A program made the position numbers and the translations under genes. Below, piece by piece: positions 1 through 10,600 of a stretch of DNA of 47,693 bases; positions within the stretch are counted from its first letter, which is position 1; each line of letters starts with the position of its first letter. Location of the stretch: the NCBI GenBank assembly GCA_024697645.1, contig JAILFH010000009.1, positions 1 to 47,693 of the forward strand, read 5' to 3'. The notes beneath the pieces are model-generated. The model had not been told where the DNA came from, searched no databases, and saw nothing but the letters and a program-made list of their open reading frames with translations. The stretch comes from Prevotella sp. (GTDB taxonomy: Bacteria > Bacteroidota > Bacteroidia > Bacteroidales > Bacteroidaceae).

Positions 1-132
1 TGAAAGAAAATAGGGCTCAGAAATAAGAGATTGTAAGAAGTATAATTTTATTATATATCATAATTATAATTATGATATATAATAAAATTATACTTCTTAC
101 AATCTCTTATTTCTGAGCCCTATTTTCTTTCA
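1..132. repeat. Perfect 132-bp palindrome at the window edge
   Basis: The first 66 bases are the exact reverse complement of the next 66, with the symmetry axis between positions 66 and 67 and no spacer. The centre is very AT-rich and the outer parts are mixed. It could be a cruciform or bidirectional terminator, but a perfect spacerless palindrome that begins at base 1 is also the classic look of a fold-back assembly or amplification artefact. Symmetry is seen directly; its origin is open. Confidence 0.9.
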
Positions 133-462
133 GTTTGAAGGATAGAATATGAAACTTGTCAGGTCAGAATTGTGGTACATACTAATTGTTAATGTTACAA
201 ATGTTACAAATGTTATATTTTCCTTCTTTTTACTATAGTCAGGCAAATAAGAAATTAAGAATCATTGATGACAATTCAAAATAATTTCTGGTTTGATTTT
301 CGATGCAAATATGGTAAAAAACTTTAACACGTACTCCCGATGAAATGGACGATTTTCGATGATTTTCCGTGAAAAAATATTTACAAAAGATTTCTATACC
401 TTAGGACTTTCGATGGTTAATTTGAGCCCTGATTCAGTGCGCAATCTTCATAAATGAAGGCC

Positions 463-507
463 TCGTAAAAACAAAAAGCAGCCACCACTCTACGCGATGA
501 CTGCTTT
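463..507 (-). terminator. Rho-independent terminator downstream of the dockerin gene
   Basis: Read on the minus strand, a 7-bp stem AAAGCAG/CTGCTTT (501-507 with 475-481) is followed by a T-rich run (TTTTGTTTTT). It lies about 145 bases past the stop codon of the minus-strand gene ending at 652. Its 3' half and flank closely resemble the terminator at 11885-11927. Confidence 0.65.
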
Positions 508-611
508 CATTGTTATCTATGAGTTTTAGCCAATAACTAACTTTCGAATTCTTTTGGAGCAGCGAGCATCTCACAATCCGGAACTTGGTCATCTCACCCA
601 AAATAACTATC

Positions 612-650
612 TACTCCCCTCCATATAGGGAGGGGCTGGGGGGTGGGTCT
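612..650. repeat. GC-rich palindromic intergenic element, copy 1
   Basis: A C-rich then G-rich hairpin (CCCCTCC with GGAGGGG on the minus strand) sits one base past a stop codon. A related sequence at 46829-46867 lies five bases past the stop of another minus-strand gene. The shared placement suggests a repeated 3'-end element, possibly aiding termination or transcript stability. Confidence 0.5.
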
Positions 651-651
651 C

Positions 652-1683
652 CTATTGTTGTTTTCCCAGAATGATGTTCACCAGGGCCGTCACGTCCGCA
701 ATCGAGATCTTGTTGTCGGTGTTCACATCAGCGGCATCGTGGTCATAGACATACGGCTCCACGCTGTCCTTGCCCAGGATGATGTTCACCAATGCAGTCA
801 CGTCCGCAATCGAAATCTTGCCGTCGCGGTTCACGTCGCCGATAAGCACCTTCTTGTAGCGCACCTCGATGCCATAAAAGCTGTTCATGCTGGTCGTGGA
901 ATTCATCAGCGTGATACTCTTCGCGCAACCCGTCCAGCCTTCATAATAGAACTTGGCACCGGTCTTGTCGAGCGTAAGTTCATGCGCTTTGCTCAATGCC
1001 CAGGCACCTATAATCATGTAGCCAGCAGGGGCCGTGAAAGTGACTGTGGCGCCCGGAGCTACACGCAGGCCATTGCTCTCGCTGATGTAGTTCACATTGA
1101 GGTCGGTCAGTTTCGTATCCTTCGCCTCGATGGTCAGGCCATCGTAGGTGAATGTTGCCGTGGAAGGGAACTGATTGCCGTCGGTACCTGTAGAATAAGT
1201 ACCGATAATAGCATTACCCTCACGGCGGAAATCCATCACCACATTATGGGCCAGGTCATTCACGTCGAGGATGAAAGGCTCGCTGGGCATGCCAGTACGA
1301 GAGTCCACGACCAGCGGGCAGAACGCTGCCAGTTCCCTCTCCTCGCCGTTCGGCATATACACCTTGAACGTAATGTTCTCCTTGTGGCTCTGGCCCCAGG
1401 CCATATACGATGTCACGAGGCCGTCAATGCTGTAGGGATTGCCCTGCAGGTCGTTGCCTGAGATATTGTGCGAGACCTGTGTCTGGCGGCACTCTCCCGC
1501 CACGAACATCGCGACCTCGGCTCCGTTCACCGGCTGACCGTCCTCCACTACCTGGCCCGTGAAGTTCATGTAGGCTTCGTACTTGCCGTCTTCCACGGGC
1601 GTGTAGTGTGTCTGGGAGAAGGCGACCGTGGGCAGCACAAGCAGTGCCGCCACGATCGTCATTTTCTTCACAAACTTGTTCAT
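652..1683 (-). CDS. Secreted dockerin-tailed protein
   Basis: The 343-residue product begins with a clear signal peptide (hydrophobic residues about 8-23, ending AFSQ). Residues about 30-135 form a beta-rich module with the words FTGQVVEDGQPV and FVAGECR, closely resembling a module near the C-terminus of the upstream giant protein. The last 60 residues hold two EF-hand-like calcium motifs (DVNRDGKISIADV and DVNTDNKISIADV), each followed by ALVNIILGK: a type I dockerin-like pair. Dockerins bind cohesins in cellulosomes, but many Bacteroidales secreted proteins carry such tails with no known partner. The ATG at 1683 has a full Shine-Dalgarno 7 bases upstream. It starts only 12 bases after the giant gene ends, so the two are probably translated from one message. 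Substrate and partner are unknown. Confidence 0.85.
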   Translation of the reverse strand: MNKFVKKMTIVAALLVLPTVAFSQTHYTPVEDGKYEAYMNFTGQVVEDGQPVNGAEVAMFVAGECRQTQVSHNISGNDLQGNPYSIDGLVTSYMAWGQSHKENITFKVYMPNGEERELAAFCPLVVDSRTGMPSEPFILDVNDLAHNVVMDFRREGNAIIGTYSTGTDGNQFPSTATFTYDGLTIEAKDTKLTDLNVNYISESNGLRVAPGATVTFTAPAGYMIIGAWALSKAHELTLDKTGAKFYYEGWTGCAKSITLMNSTTSMNSFYGIEVRYKKVLIGDVNRDGKISIADVTALVNIILGKDSVEPYVYDHDAADVNTDNKISIADVTALVNIILGKQQ

Positions 1684-1690
1684 AGGCAGG

Positions 1691-1698
1691 CCTCCTTA
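1691..1698 (-). promoter_or_regulatory. Strong ribosome binding site overlapping the upstream stop codon
   Basis: TAAGGAGG on the minus strand contains the TAA stop of the giant gene and a near-complete anti-16S match, 7 bases before ATG 1683. Strong Shine-Dalgarno sequences are uncommon in Bacteroidetes. The overlap suggests translational coupling of the dockerin protein to its upstream neighbour. Confidence 0.75.
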
Positions 1699-4600
1699 CT
1701 TTCTCCTGATGACTACCTTCTCACCGTTGCGGATGTAGACGCCGGGCTGGTACGGACGAGTAGCCAGTTTGCGGCCGCTCAGGTCGTAGTACTCGCCCTC
1801 GTCAGCGTCATCACCCAGGCGGCTGATGCCAGTGGTCAGGTTGGTGATGTCAATCAGGATGGGACTGCCGAGCGTGCCGAGCATCTTGTCGGCCTGATAG
1901 TTCAGCGGCAGGTCGAGTTCGGTCTCCTCACCGAGGATGTAGGTGCGGAGCGTCATCACGCGGGCCTTGCCGTCGCCAGGTACGAGCAGGAACAGATAGC
2001 CGTCGGCATCGGAGCGCATCGTCGCGCGGCACTCACCGCCCACGTAGGCGGCAACCTCAACGCCGGCAACCGGCATTCCGTTGTCAACCACCTGTCCAAT
2101 CATCGTCATGTTGCTCGGATAGGTCTCGGCGGGAACAGCCTCAAAGTGCAGGTCTTCAGCGTCCATCATGTAGGCCTTCGCCTGTGCGGCCGAACTGGCA
2201 GGTGCCGTCGACGGATAGGTGAAGGTCTTGGCTGCGTCGGCCCCAGACCTGTACATGTAGCCCACGCCGGGCTCCATGGCCGTGAGTGTGCCCACCCACT
2301 TGGCATTGGCAGCACTGTAGACTGCGAAGACGTTCTGGTTCTTCACCATGTCGTTCTCCTGTGGCTCAAGCCCTGCGAATGCGTCGGCAGGCGACAGGGT
2401 GAATGTCGGCGGATAGCCAATCCACGTCATACCGCTGTTCACGGTAATCGCTGTACCAACTACATCGGCAGGAGAGCCAATTACGGTGCCCTGACCCTCG
2501 GACTTAGCATTGAGTTTGTACATCGAGGCATTGTCCATTATAAAGTCTTCGCTACCTGACGTCCAGCCAATAGTGGGATCGTATTCGTAAGTACCGTCCT
2601 TACCATTGATGATATTCAGGATGTCGAGAACGTCAGCCATCACACTGCTGGGAGCCATATCAGTTGGAGTCACATAGAGCGAGATCCAGTTCCAGCCTGT
2701 CTTCAGGTTGATGGTCTGCTCGATCTTGTCGGTCACGTTCCAGATGAATGGTGCGGCAAGAGTGCCTACCAGCTTATCGGCCTCGAAGAAGACAGGTTCT
2801 TTGGTCTCCACAACGGGATAGACTTTGCCCGTGCTCGCGTCGTAGGCCTTGAAGATCAGACTATTTTCTTCATTGCCATTGCCATAGACGGTCATCATCG
2901 TAAAGTAGGTGTCGAACGCGGACTCGTACTGCGGACGGGCCAAGCCCACGCAGTCGCCGAACTCGTTGAACGCGGCAATGATATCGTCCTCGTCGGTAGA
3001 GAGCTTGCTCTGGAACTGCAGCTGACCCACGATGTTCATGTTGAACTGGTAGCCTTCGGTGTTCACAGTCCATGCAGGCTCGTCGCCCTTCACCTTCAGG
3101 CTCAGCGTCAGCGGCTCGCTGATGTTGTTGTTGCCCGTCAGGTAGATGGTCTGCTCATACTTGCCGATGGCTGCGCTGCTGGCCACGGTAAACGTGATGG
3201 TCTTCTTCTGCTGTGCCGTCAGCGTACCGCTCATATCGCTCGCCGTCAGCCAGGTGGGAAGTCCGCTCAACGACCAGATGTCGCTGGTGCCGCTCTCGTT
3301 CACGATAGTTGCCTCAAACGTGGTGCTTTCGCCGCTCTGCTGCTCGAGTGCGATCTCTGTGTCGCCCTCCCACAGCAGCTGGTTCTGACGCACGTAGGCC
3401 GTCCAGTGGATGTCCTCCTGCATGTTGTAGTTTTTGTCCGTTGCATAGCGAACGGTAAGGTCTACCGTGCAGCCTTCGAGTATCTCTGGATTGTCGGTAA
3501 GCGTGATGATCACCTTGCGCTCGTTGGCCACGAACGAGTAGTTCAGGTTCGTCAGCTGCGGTGCAGGCTTCAGACCTGGAACGTCGGTGCTGTTGAACGC
3601 CACGGAGCCCGTTGTCATCGCTGCCTCAATTCCAGTCAGCTCGTATTCCTTGGTCTCACTGTTGTATCGCATGCTCTGGTCAGCGACACTCTGCTCGACG
3701 ATACTCTGCTGGTATTCGTTGAAGCGTTGAGCCTCGAACGGATAGTAGGCCACAAGACCTGCCTCGTCACCAGTCAGGCGAACGTTCTTGTTGCGCTGAA
3801 GGTAGTCGTTCGAGAGCGTTGCCTTCCATAAACGAATTTCATCTACCGAACCCTCGAAGTAGTTGGCATAGCTGTTGCCACCCTGAGTCTTGGCACCAAT
3901 AACGAGATTTGCACCTGACAATGCGCTTACGACTGATGCCGAGAATGTCTTCAAGGCCGTGCCGTCGACATAGACCGTTGCATTGCCACTACGCAGCACG
4001 TTCAGTGCCAGATGGTGCCATGCGTTGTCGCGCAGATTGGTTGTGGTGATTTCGTTCTCGGAGCCCTTCGAGGTCAGCGTCAGTGCGCCGGTGGCATTGA
4101 AGCCCATCTCTACGCGGTCGTCAGCTCCCTGGATGGCCGAGAACAGGGCTGCTACGCCCGTCTGCTCGCTCTTGAACCACATCTCCATTGCGTAGTCGTC
4201 GGTATCGAGGGCGCTGCAAGCCGAGATATCGAGCTTCATGGCCTCCGAGCCGTCGAAGTTGGCAGCAATATTGGTGTTGTTCAGATACCAAGTGCTCTGA
4301 GGCAGCGTCATATGGCGGTTGCGGGCATAGTCGGTAGCCGTCAGGCCATCGCCCTCGTCCATCTTCCAGTAGCCGATGAGGTTAGGTGTCGAAGGCTTCT
4401 TCGTCAGATCTTTGTCGGCCTTAGCCTCGCTGCATGAGCGTGCCTTGTCCCAGAGCGTCAGTTCCTGGATGGCACCCGTGAAGTTCCTACCCAGCGAGAG
4501 CGGACCGTTGCCACTATAGCCGGCCACTGTCTGGTCGTCAAAGAGCTGTGTGTTAGTTGCATCCTCGGCGAAGAGAGCACTGAACTTGCTCGTATCGCCG

Positions 4601-7600
4601 TTGTAAGCATAGTTGAAAGTCAGGAATACCCACTTGTTCTTTGTCAGCGTAGCCGTCGATGTATAGGTATTCTCGCCGATGGCTAGTGTCAGATGACCGT
4701 CGGCATCAGTACCCACCTCGAACTTCTCCGAGCCGCTGCCGTGGCTGAAGAGAGTTCCTGCCGATGAGTAGTTCACCCACATGTCGGCCGAGAAGTCCTT
4801 CTGAGCCAGATTGATGTTGGCCTCGGTGTAGGCCGCACGCTCTGAATTCTGAGCTGCGAGTGCCACATCGTGGTCGAGTGTCTGACCATTGACTGCTGCC
4901 TGGATGACGAAGTTCGAGCGGCTCAGTTCATCGGTCACGATGTCTTCGTTGAACGTCACGCTGATCTCGTCGTTCGCATTCAGAATGCCGTCGGTCGGGT
5001 TGGCAGTGCCGAAGAGCTTCGGTGCGCTCTGGTCCTTCACAAGTTTGATCTCCTCACTCGTGCCGTAGACGGTCTCACCTGCGAAGTCGCAGACAGAGCG
5101 CGTGCGGAAGTAGTAGGTGCCGTCGGCCAATGACTTCATATTGAAGACGTAAGTCTCAGTGGCAGCGTCGAGCAGGTCAAGGTTGTCCTTGTCGGCATTG
5201 TAGGTATCCTCGTCCTTCACGAACTTGCGCACCAGGTTCCACGTGTTGTCGCCATCCTTGCGATATTCCATCTGCAGGGCCGTCAGCTTGTCGTAGTTGA
5301 TGTCGTAACCAGTGGCCGAGAGCGTCAGGTCGGTGCCGGCGATGATGTTCAGCACGTTGTGCGAGAGGGTCATGTCGACATCGGGACCAGCGGGCACGAA
5401 GGTAGCGCTGACATAAGCCGTATCGGCAATCTCATGATGAATGCCCGTGTTGTCCTTCTGTACAGGCGAGAACAGGCGGATTCCAATCTTGTCGTATTCG
5501 AGAATGCTCTCGTCGGTCTGCTTCATCTCCAGCGACATCGTGATTGTAGAGTCACCGGGAACAAGCACTGAACGGCCGTTGCCCAGGGCAGTGCCGCTCA
5601 CTGAGAAGGCTGCACCGTTAGGATTCGTCGTGTCGCACACACCAAGCGTAAACCAGCAGTCCTCACCAGTCTCCGAGGCATTGGTCAACTCAAGTGTGAA
5701 CTTTGCAGCACGGCCTGAAGGCACATTCTGCAAGGTGGAAGGAGCCTTGACTGCCAACTGCGGAACCTCAATCTGCATGGTCTTGGCCGAAATCTCGGTG
5801 CCTGGCTGGTAGTAGTGCGTCACCTCCTGGTCCTCATAGGGAGCACTCGTGCGACCGCCCTTGGTTACGAAGATAGGGCCAAGCCCGTCGGGAGCCTTGA
5901 AGACATCGATGGTCAGAGCGTCGTCGTCGCCATCCTCCTCGAGGGTGTAGCCTATGGCGCAGGTATTGGTCTCAGAGCTTCCTGAAGTATATTGGTAGTT
6001 GCTCGTGTTGATGGTTTCCTCAGAGGCTGAGAGTCCCATACCATTGACCTTGAATCCTCCACCTACTTTGAATCTAACCTTCAGCTCGGTGGTGGAACCA
6101 TAGCTGGTGCTGGTCGATTTCTCGTTTGTAACACTCGAGGTATAGCTCGAACCTGAATCGAACGACTTGTTCTGCACGAGCCATTGGTCGCGGTTGTTGA
6201 TGGCCGTCACCTTGGCTTTCTCGTTGTTGGCCAGATGCTGCTCCCAAGCCGAGATTTGCATGTTATAGAACGATACGGAGTCGGCAAACGACTTGTCGGG
6301 TGAGGGGTCAACAATCGTGTAGTAGCCATCCTGACCGAAGTTCTCGTCGCCTTCCGCAACTGTTGAGACATACTGCGCGTCTTCCTTCGCCGTAAGTGTT
6401 GTGCCAACGGGATGGATGAGATTGTTGCGCAACATCTCGAGGTTGGGAATGAGTACGTTCTCGATGTAGTTCTGTGTATAGTTGAAGTTGGTCGTAAAGC
6501 CCTGACCCACAGTCACTGCATCGGAAGTTCCGAAAGTGGCCTTGCCGTCAGTGCCAAAGGAGTAGCCGAGCTTAGTGGCAGCACCAATAATATAATTGGT
6601 GCCTGTTCCGATGAATACATCGGCAGCCTGACCTACATAGTCCCAGTCAGCACTCGTCGAGAACTCCTCTGAAGTGGTCGTGGAGATCTCTGAAGAACCA
6701 TTATAGTTGAAAGCTTCCGAGATTTCGACACCACCAGTCGTAGAGGCCTGAATCTCCATCGTCGTAGCCTGAGCAAACACTAACGAACCAGCCACAAAGG
6801 TATGATTGACACCTGCAGCAATCTCTACCTCGACAACTTCCTGAAGATTGTCACTGAAGGAATGTGTCTTCGTTTGCTTGGTCACATGTCCCGTGCTATA
6901 GGTTGACTTCGAGTGCGAGCCACCTGGGTCGCGAAGAATCATCGTCACCTTGTCGGGACCGCCCGTTACAAAGTCGTTACCCTTAGGCAGAAGACCGATA
7001 ATGATAGCCGTGTTGGTCCACTGGGCCGAGGCATCTTCCTCCATAGAGATAGTACAACCGCGTGTGTAGGGGCTCACAGTCTTCGGATAGCCGGCAGCAA
7101 ACTGATAGACAACCTCACCTACTGAGTCGAGTTGGAGTTCGTCGTCCTCAAGGTCAACGTCTACTTCTAACTCGCGGGCACTCATACCAACCTTCTCGTC
7201 GTCACCAGAAATACAGACAGGCGCACCCATCGCATAGTCGTTGGCAATGCGGATGACGGAATTGGCCATCGGCATCTGGTCATAGACAGGATCCTCGCCG
7301 TCGTAGTTCACATACTCCTGATAGGCGCGAATCTTGAATTGATAATTCTTGTTCTGCAACAGCAGCGGAGAACCTTGCGTATAGCTCACTGCGCCCGTAG
7401 AAGCATCCACTGTATAGGCAGCAACGGTGTGCTCCACCTTGTTGGCATCTTTTCCTGTGATAGTAGCCTCTCCGAGGGCACCGTCGACGTTGTCAAGGTC
7501 GGTGATGACCATCGTGGCACCTTTCGTGTATTGCATCTTCATCGAGGCCACATACTCAAATTTCTGCATCTGGCCGTCAACTTCAACAGAATCGGTCTTC

Positions 7601-10600
7601 ACGTTTTGCACGTCGACTGCATCAATGCTTGGCAGCGTGGTAAAACTGTATGTAGAAGAACTCGGAATTGAGATGCTCTCCACTGCATAGTCGAGAGGTG
7701 GCACTTCAACAGCGAACTCACCTGTAGCGGCATCGGTCATGATAGTCATCAGATGCTGGGCGCCCTGCTGGGTGTCGGTACCGGCAACAGCGGCAGTGCC
7801 ATATTTGGCATTGAACGTCAACTCGTCGGTGCCTAATGAAGAGGTTCCCGTATTCGCGTCGTAAATATAATTAAGGTAACGGCTGTTGGAACGAGTAGAA
7901 AGCACTATCTTTGCCTGACCAATATTAGCCTTACTCAAACCGAGGCCCAGCGCTTTCTCATTCTCAATCTTACCACCCACGACACGTCCGGCAATCATCA
8001 CCTTCGTGTTGTCGTAGAATGTCACCGTCTCCTTCTTGACGAAAGTGTAGAGTTGGCCCACACCATTCGGGTCCTTGGGGAATCTGCCCTCGTTCACGAA
8101 CGTGTGACCATCTTTCTTCACCGTAACATAGTGGTCGCCGATAGGAACGGAAATGGTAAAGGCACCCTGATCGTCGGTCTGTATGGCCTCCCCTTCCTTG
8201 GCGCAGATAGTTCCATCGACATAGAGGTAAGCACCCTCAACGGGAATGTTCGTATTCTCGTAGTACACATAACCGTTCATCTCGAACGAACTCACGTCTT
8301 CGAAGTCGACACCCGAGTGGTTGAGCGCGCTATTGCTGACAAAGCGTGTCTGATATTGCGGCGAGAAGGAATGAACACCGAGGTCGGGCGAAACCTTATA
8401 GTTGGTACCCTCTCCTGCAAACGGTACACCGCGAATCACGTAGTTGCCTTCGACGTCGGTTCGACCGTAGAGACTCAGCTGCGTGTCGCTCGGAACGGTT
8501 GTGGAGAACGTAGTGTTGGGTTGTTTCTGGCCGTGGTTCTCATTGGCTACGCCCGAAGTCTTCGAGTAGTCGTAAGTGAACGGCAGACTGGCGACACCTT
8601 CGTCCATGGGCCAGTAAATCTTTAGTTCGTCCTCAGAGCCAATAAGCAGACGGTCGTAGTTGCCAAGAATCTCACTGTCGGAGAGTGCTGCCGACCACAG
8701 GCGGATATCGTCAAGATAGCCCGTGAATCCATGGGCAGTAGTGAAGTCCTTGTCGGAACCGAAGACCACGCTGCCGCCTCCCCACGTCACGGCAGATGCG
8801 GTGATGCTCTTGCTCACGATGCTCTCACCATCAACCATACGCACAATCCAGCTTGTATTGCCGTCATGTGTGAGACAGACGTTGCGGTAGTAAGTATTGG
8901 GAATCTCAATGCCCGTAGCCTGTGCCTCACTGCTGCCCACCTTCAGATAGAGTTCGCTGTTGCCACTGGTGGCAGCAGGTTTCAGCATGAGTGCAAACTG
9001 TCCGTTAGCATCGATGATAGTTGAACCATCGGCCACGACAACATCCGGACGCACATACATCTGGAATGTGAACGGATTGCCCTGGAATAAATCCTGACCA
9101 ACGTCAGTTGCCGGAGTCCACATGACACCTCCCTGAGGATCCACTTTCAGCGAGTAGAACTGGTTGGTATCGTTTCCCGATTCACTGTTCTTCGTCAGCA
9201 GCACACGGGCATCGGGCACTGCTGTGCCAGTACCATAGGTGATACGGCCGCTGATGACGCCTCGGCTCTGGCAGAAACCATCTGCCTCACCCGAACTCGT
9301 CACATTGTAACTCGTCTCCCCTGTCGCTTTGTCAACACAGTTGCTTTGAGAAACAACGCGATATTGGTAGAACTGACCGGGCTGAGCCGTATTGTCTTCG
9401 AAGAAGTAACTCGACTCAGTGCCAGAAACAACATAAACTTGCTTATAGTCGCTGTCTTTCGTAGAACCCAGCAAACGACGCGAAACAACATAGCGTGACG
9501 GATCTGTTCCCATCTGCGTCACATCCCACTGCACCTTCACCACATCCGAGTAGGTACCACGGTTGGCTGACACACTGTTAATTACCGTGCTGCCCGACAT
9601 CGTGGTTGGTCCAATCAGGTCGGAATAGAAAATTCCACCGAGGGCTTCTACACTGATGCGATACCAGTAATAAGTGCAGTTGCTCCCTAAGGTGCCATCC
9701 ACGTAGGTAGTCGTATTGCCTGAGGAAGCTGCATTCACCGTTGCATAGGCTTCATTACCCATTGCTGCGATAATATTTGCAGTAATAATCTGACCATTCT
9801 GATCATAGAAACTGTTTGCATCCTCACAACGCCAGACCTTAAACGTAAGGGTAGTCCCATCTGTAGGCGTGTCGTGCTTCCAACTCAACTGCACACTGCT
9901 TTCCTTGCGTGAGTCAGTAAGATTGCTGAAGTTGTATGACGCTGTTGTGCTGATAGTCGATTCTGCTGTCAATGAAGACTCAGGACCATCCGATGTTGCC
10001 CATCCATTCAGCAGGAAACTCACCTCATAAGTGTAGTTACTGTTGTAGTCTACATTCTCATCCTCGAAGCGTAATAGTCCGTCCACGCTGATAGCATCAC
10101 TCACTAGTTGGCGAGTGCTGGTGTCACCATTCTGGTAACGATACACATAGAAATTACCACTCCGGTTGCGATTCTTGTTGTCGTCGGGCAGTTTCCATGT
10201 CACAATAACCTTCTTGTTCCACTGGTCAAAATCTGCCTCCATGCTTTCAGGATAGGTGCATCCTGGTATCGAGATGGCATCATGAGTCTTGCGGAAATTC
10301 ATGTTTTGAGTGACGGTAGTAGTTGACGGCAGGGAGAAGTTAGAGTTGGTGTAACCGATAGAGTCTATCGTCAAGGTCGCATAGCTCTCTGAGGTGTAAG
10401 TGAGGTTGATGGCTTGCTTATGGTCAATGCCAGAACCTATATTGCCTGACCCTGATGTGCTGGAACCAAAATCTTTTGCGCCATAGTCACCGAAGTTGTA
10501 TTTAACGCTGTATCCACTGACACTTGGGATGTTTGAGACACTATAGGCCAGTGTACCATTTTGTGCGCGGACAATGGTGGCATCGGGGTTTTCGTTGGTA

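Larger units (their letters stand above)
133..651. other. Gene-free stretch with a terminator and short repeats
   Basis: No convincing gene is seen. The stretch holds three 9-bp direct repeats (AATGTTACA-like, 191-217), three copies of TTTTCGATG-like words between 297 and 415, a minus-strand terminator (463-507) and a GC-rich hairpin (612-650). A 29-codon ORF at 149-238 runs through the 9-bp repeats and is not supported as a gene. Confidence 0.6.

Noticed and set aside
149..238. A 29-codon ORF near the left edge with a hydrophobic end
   Set aside because: It runs through a 9-bp direct repeat, lacks a promoter or RBS that fits, and the edge region may be an assembly join.
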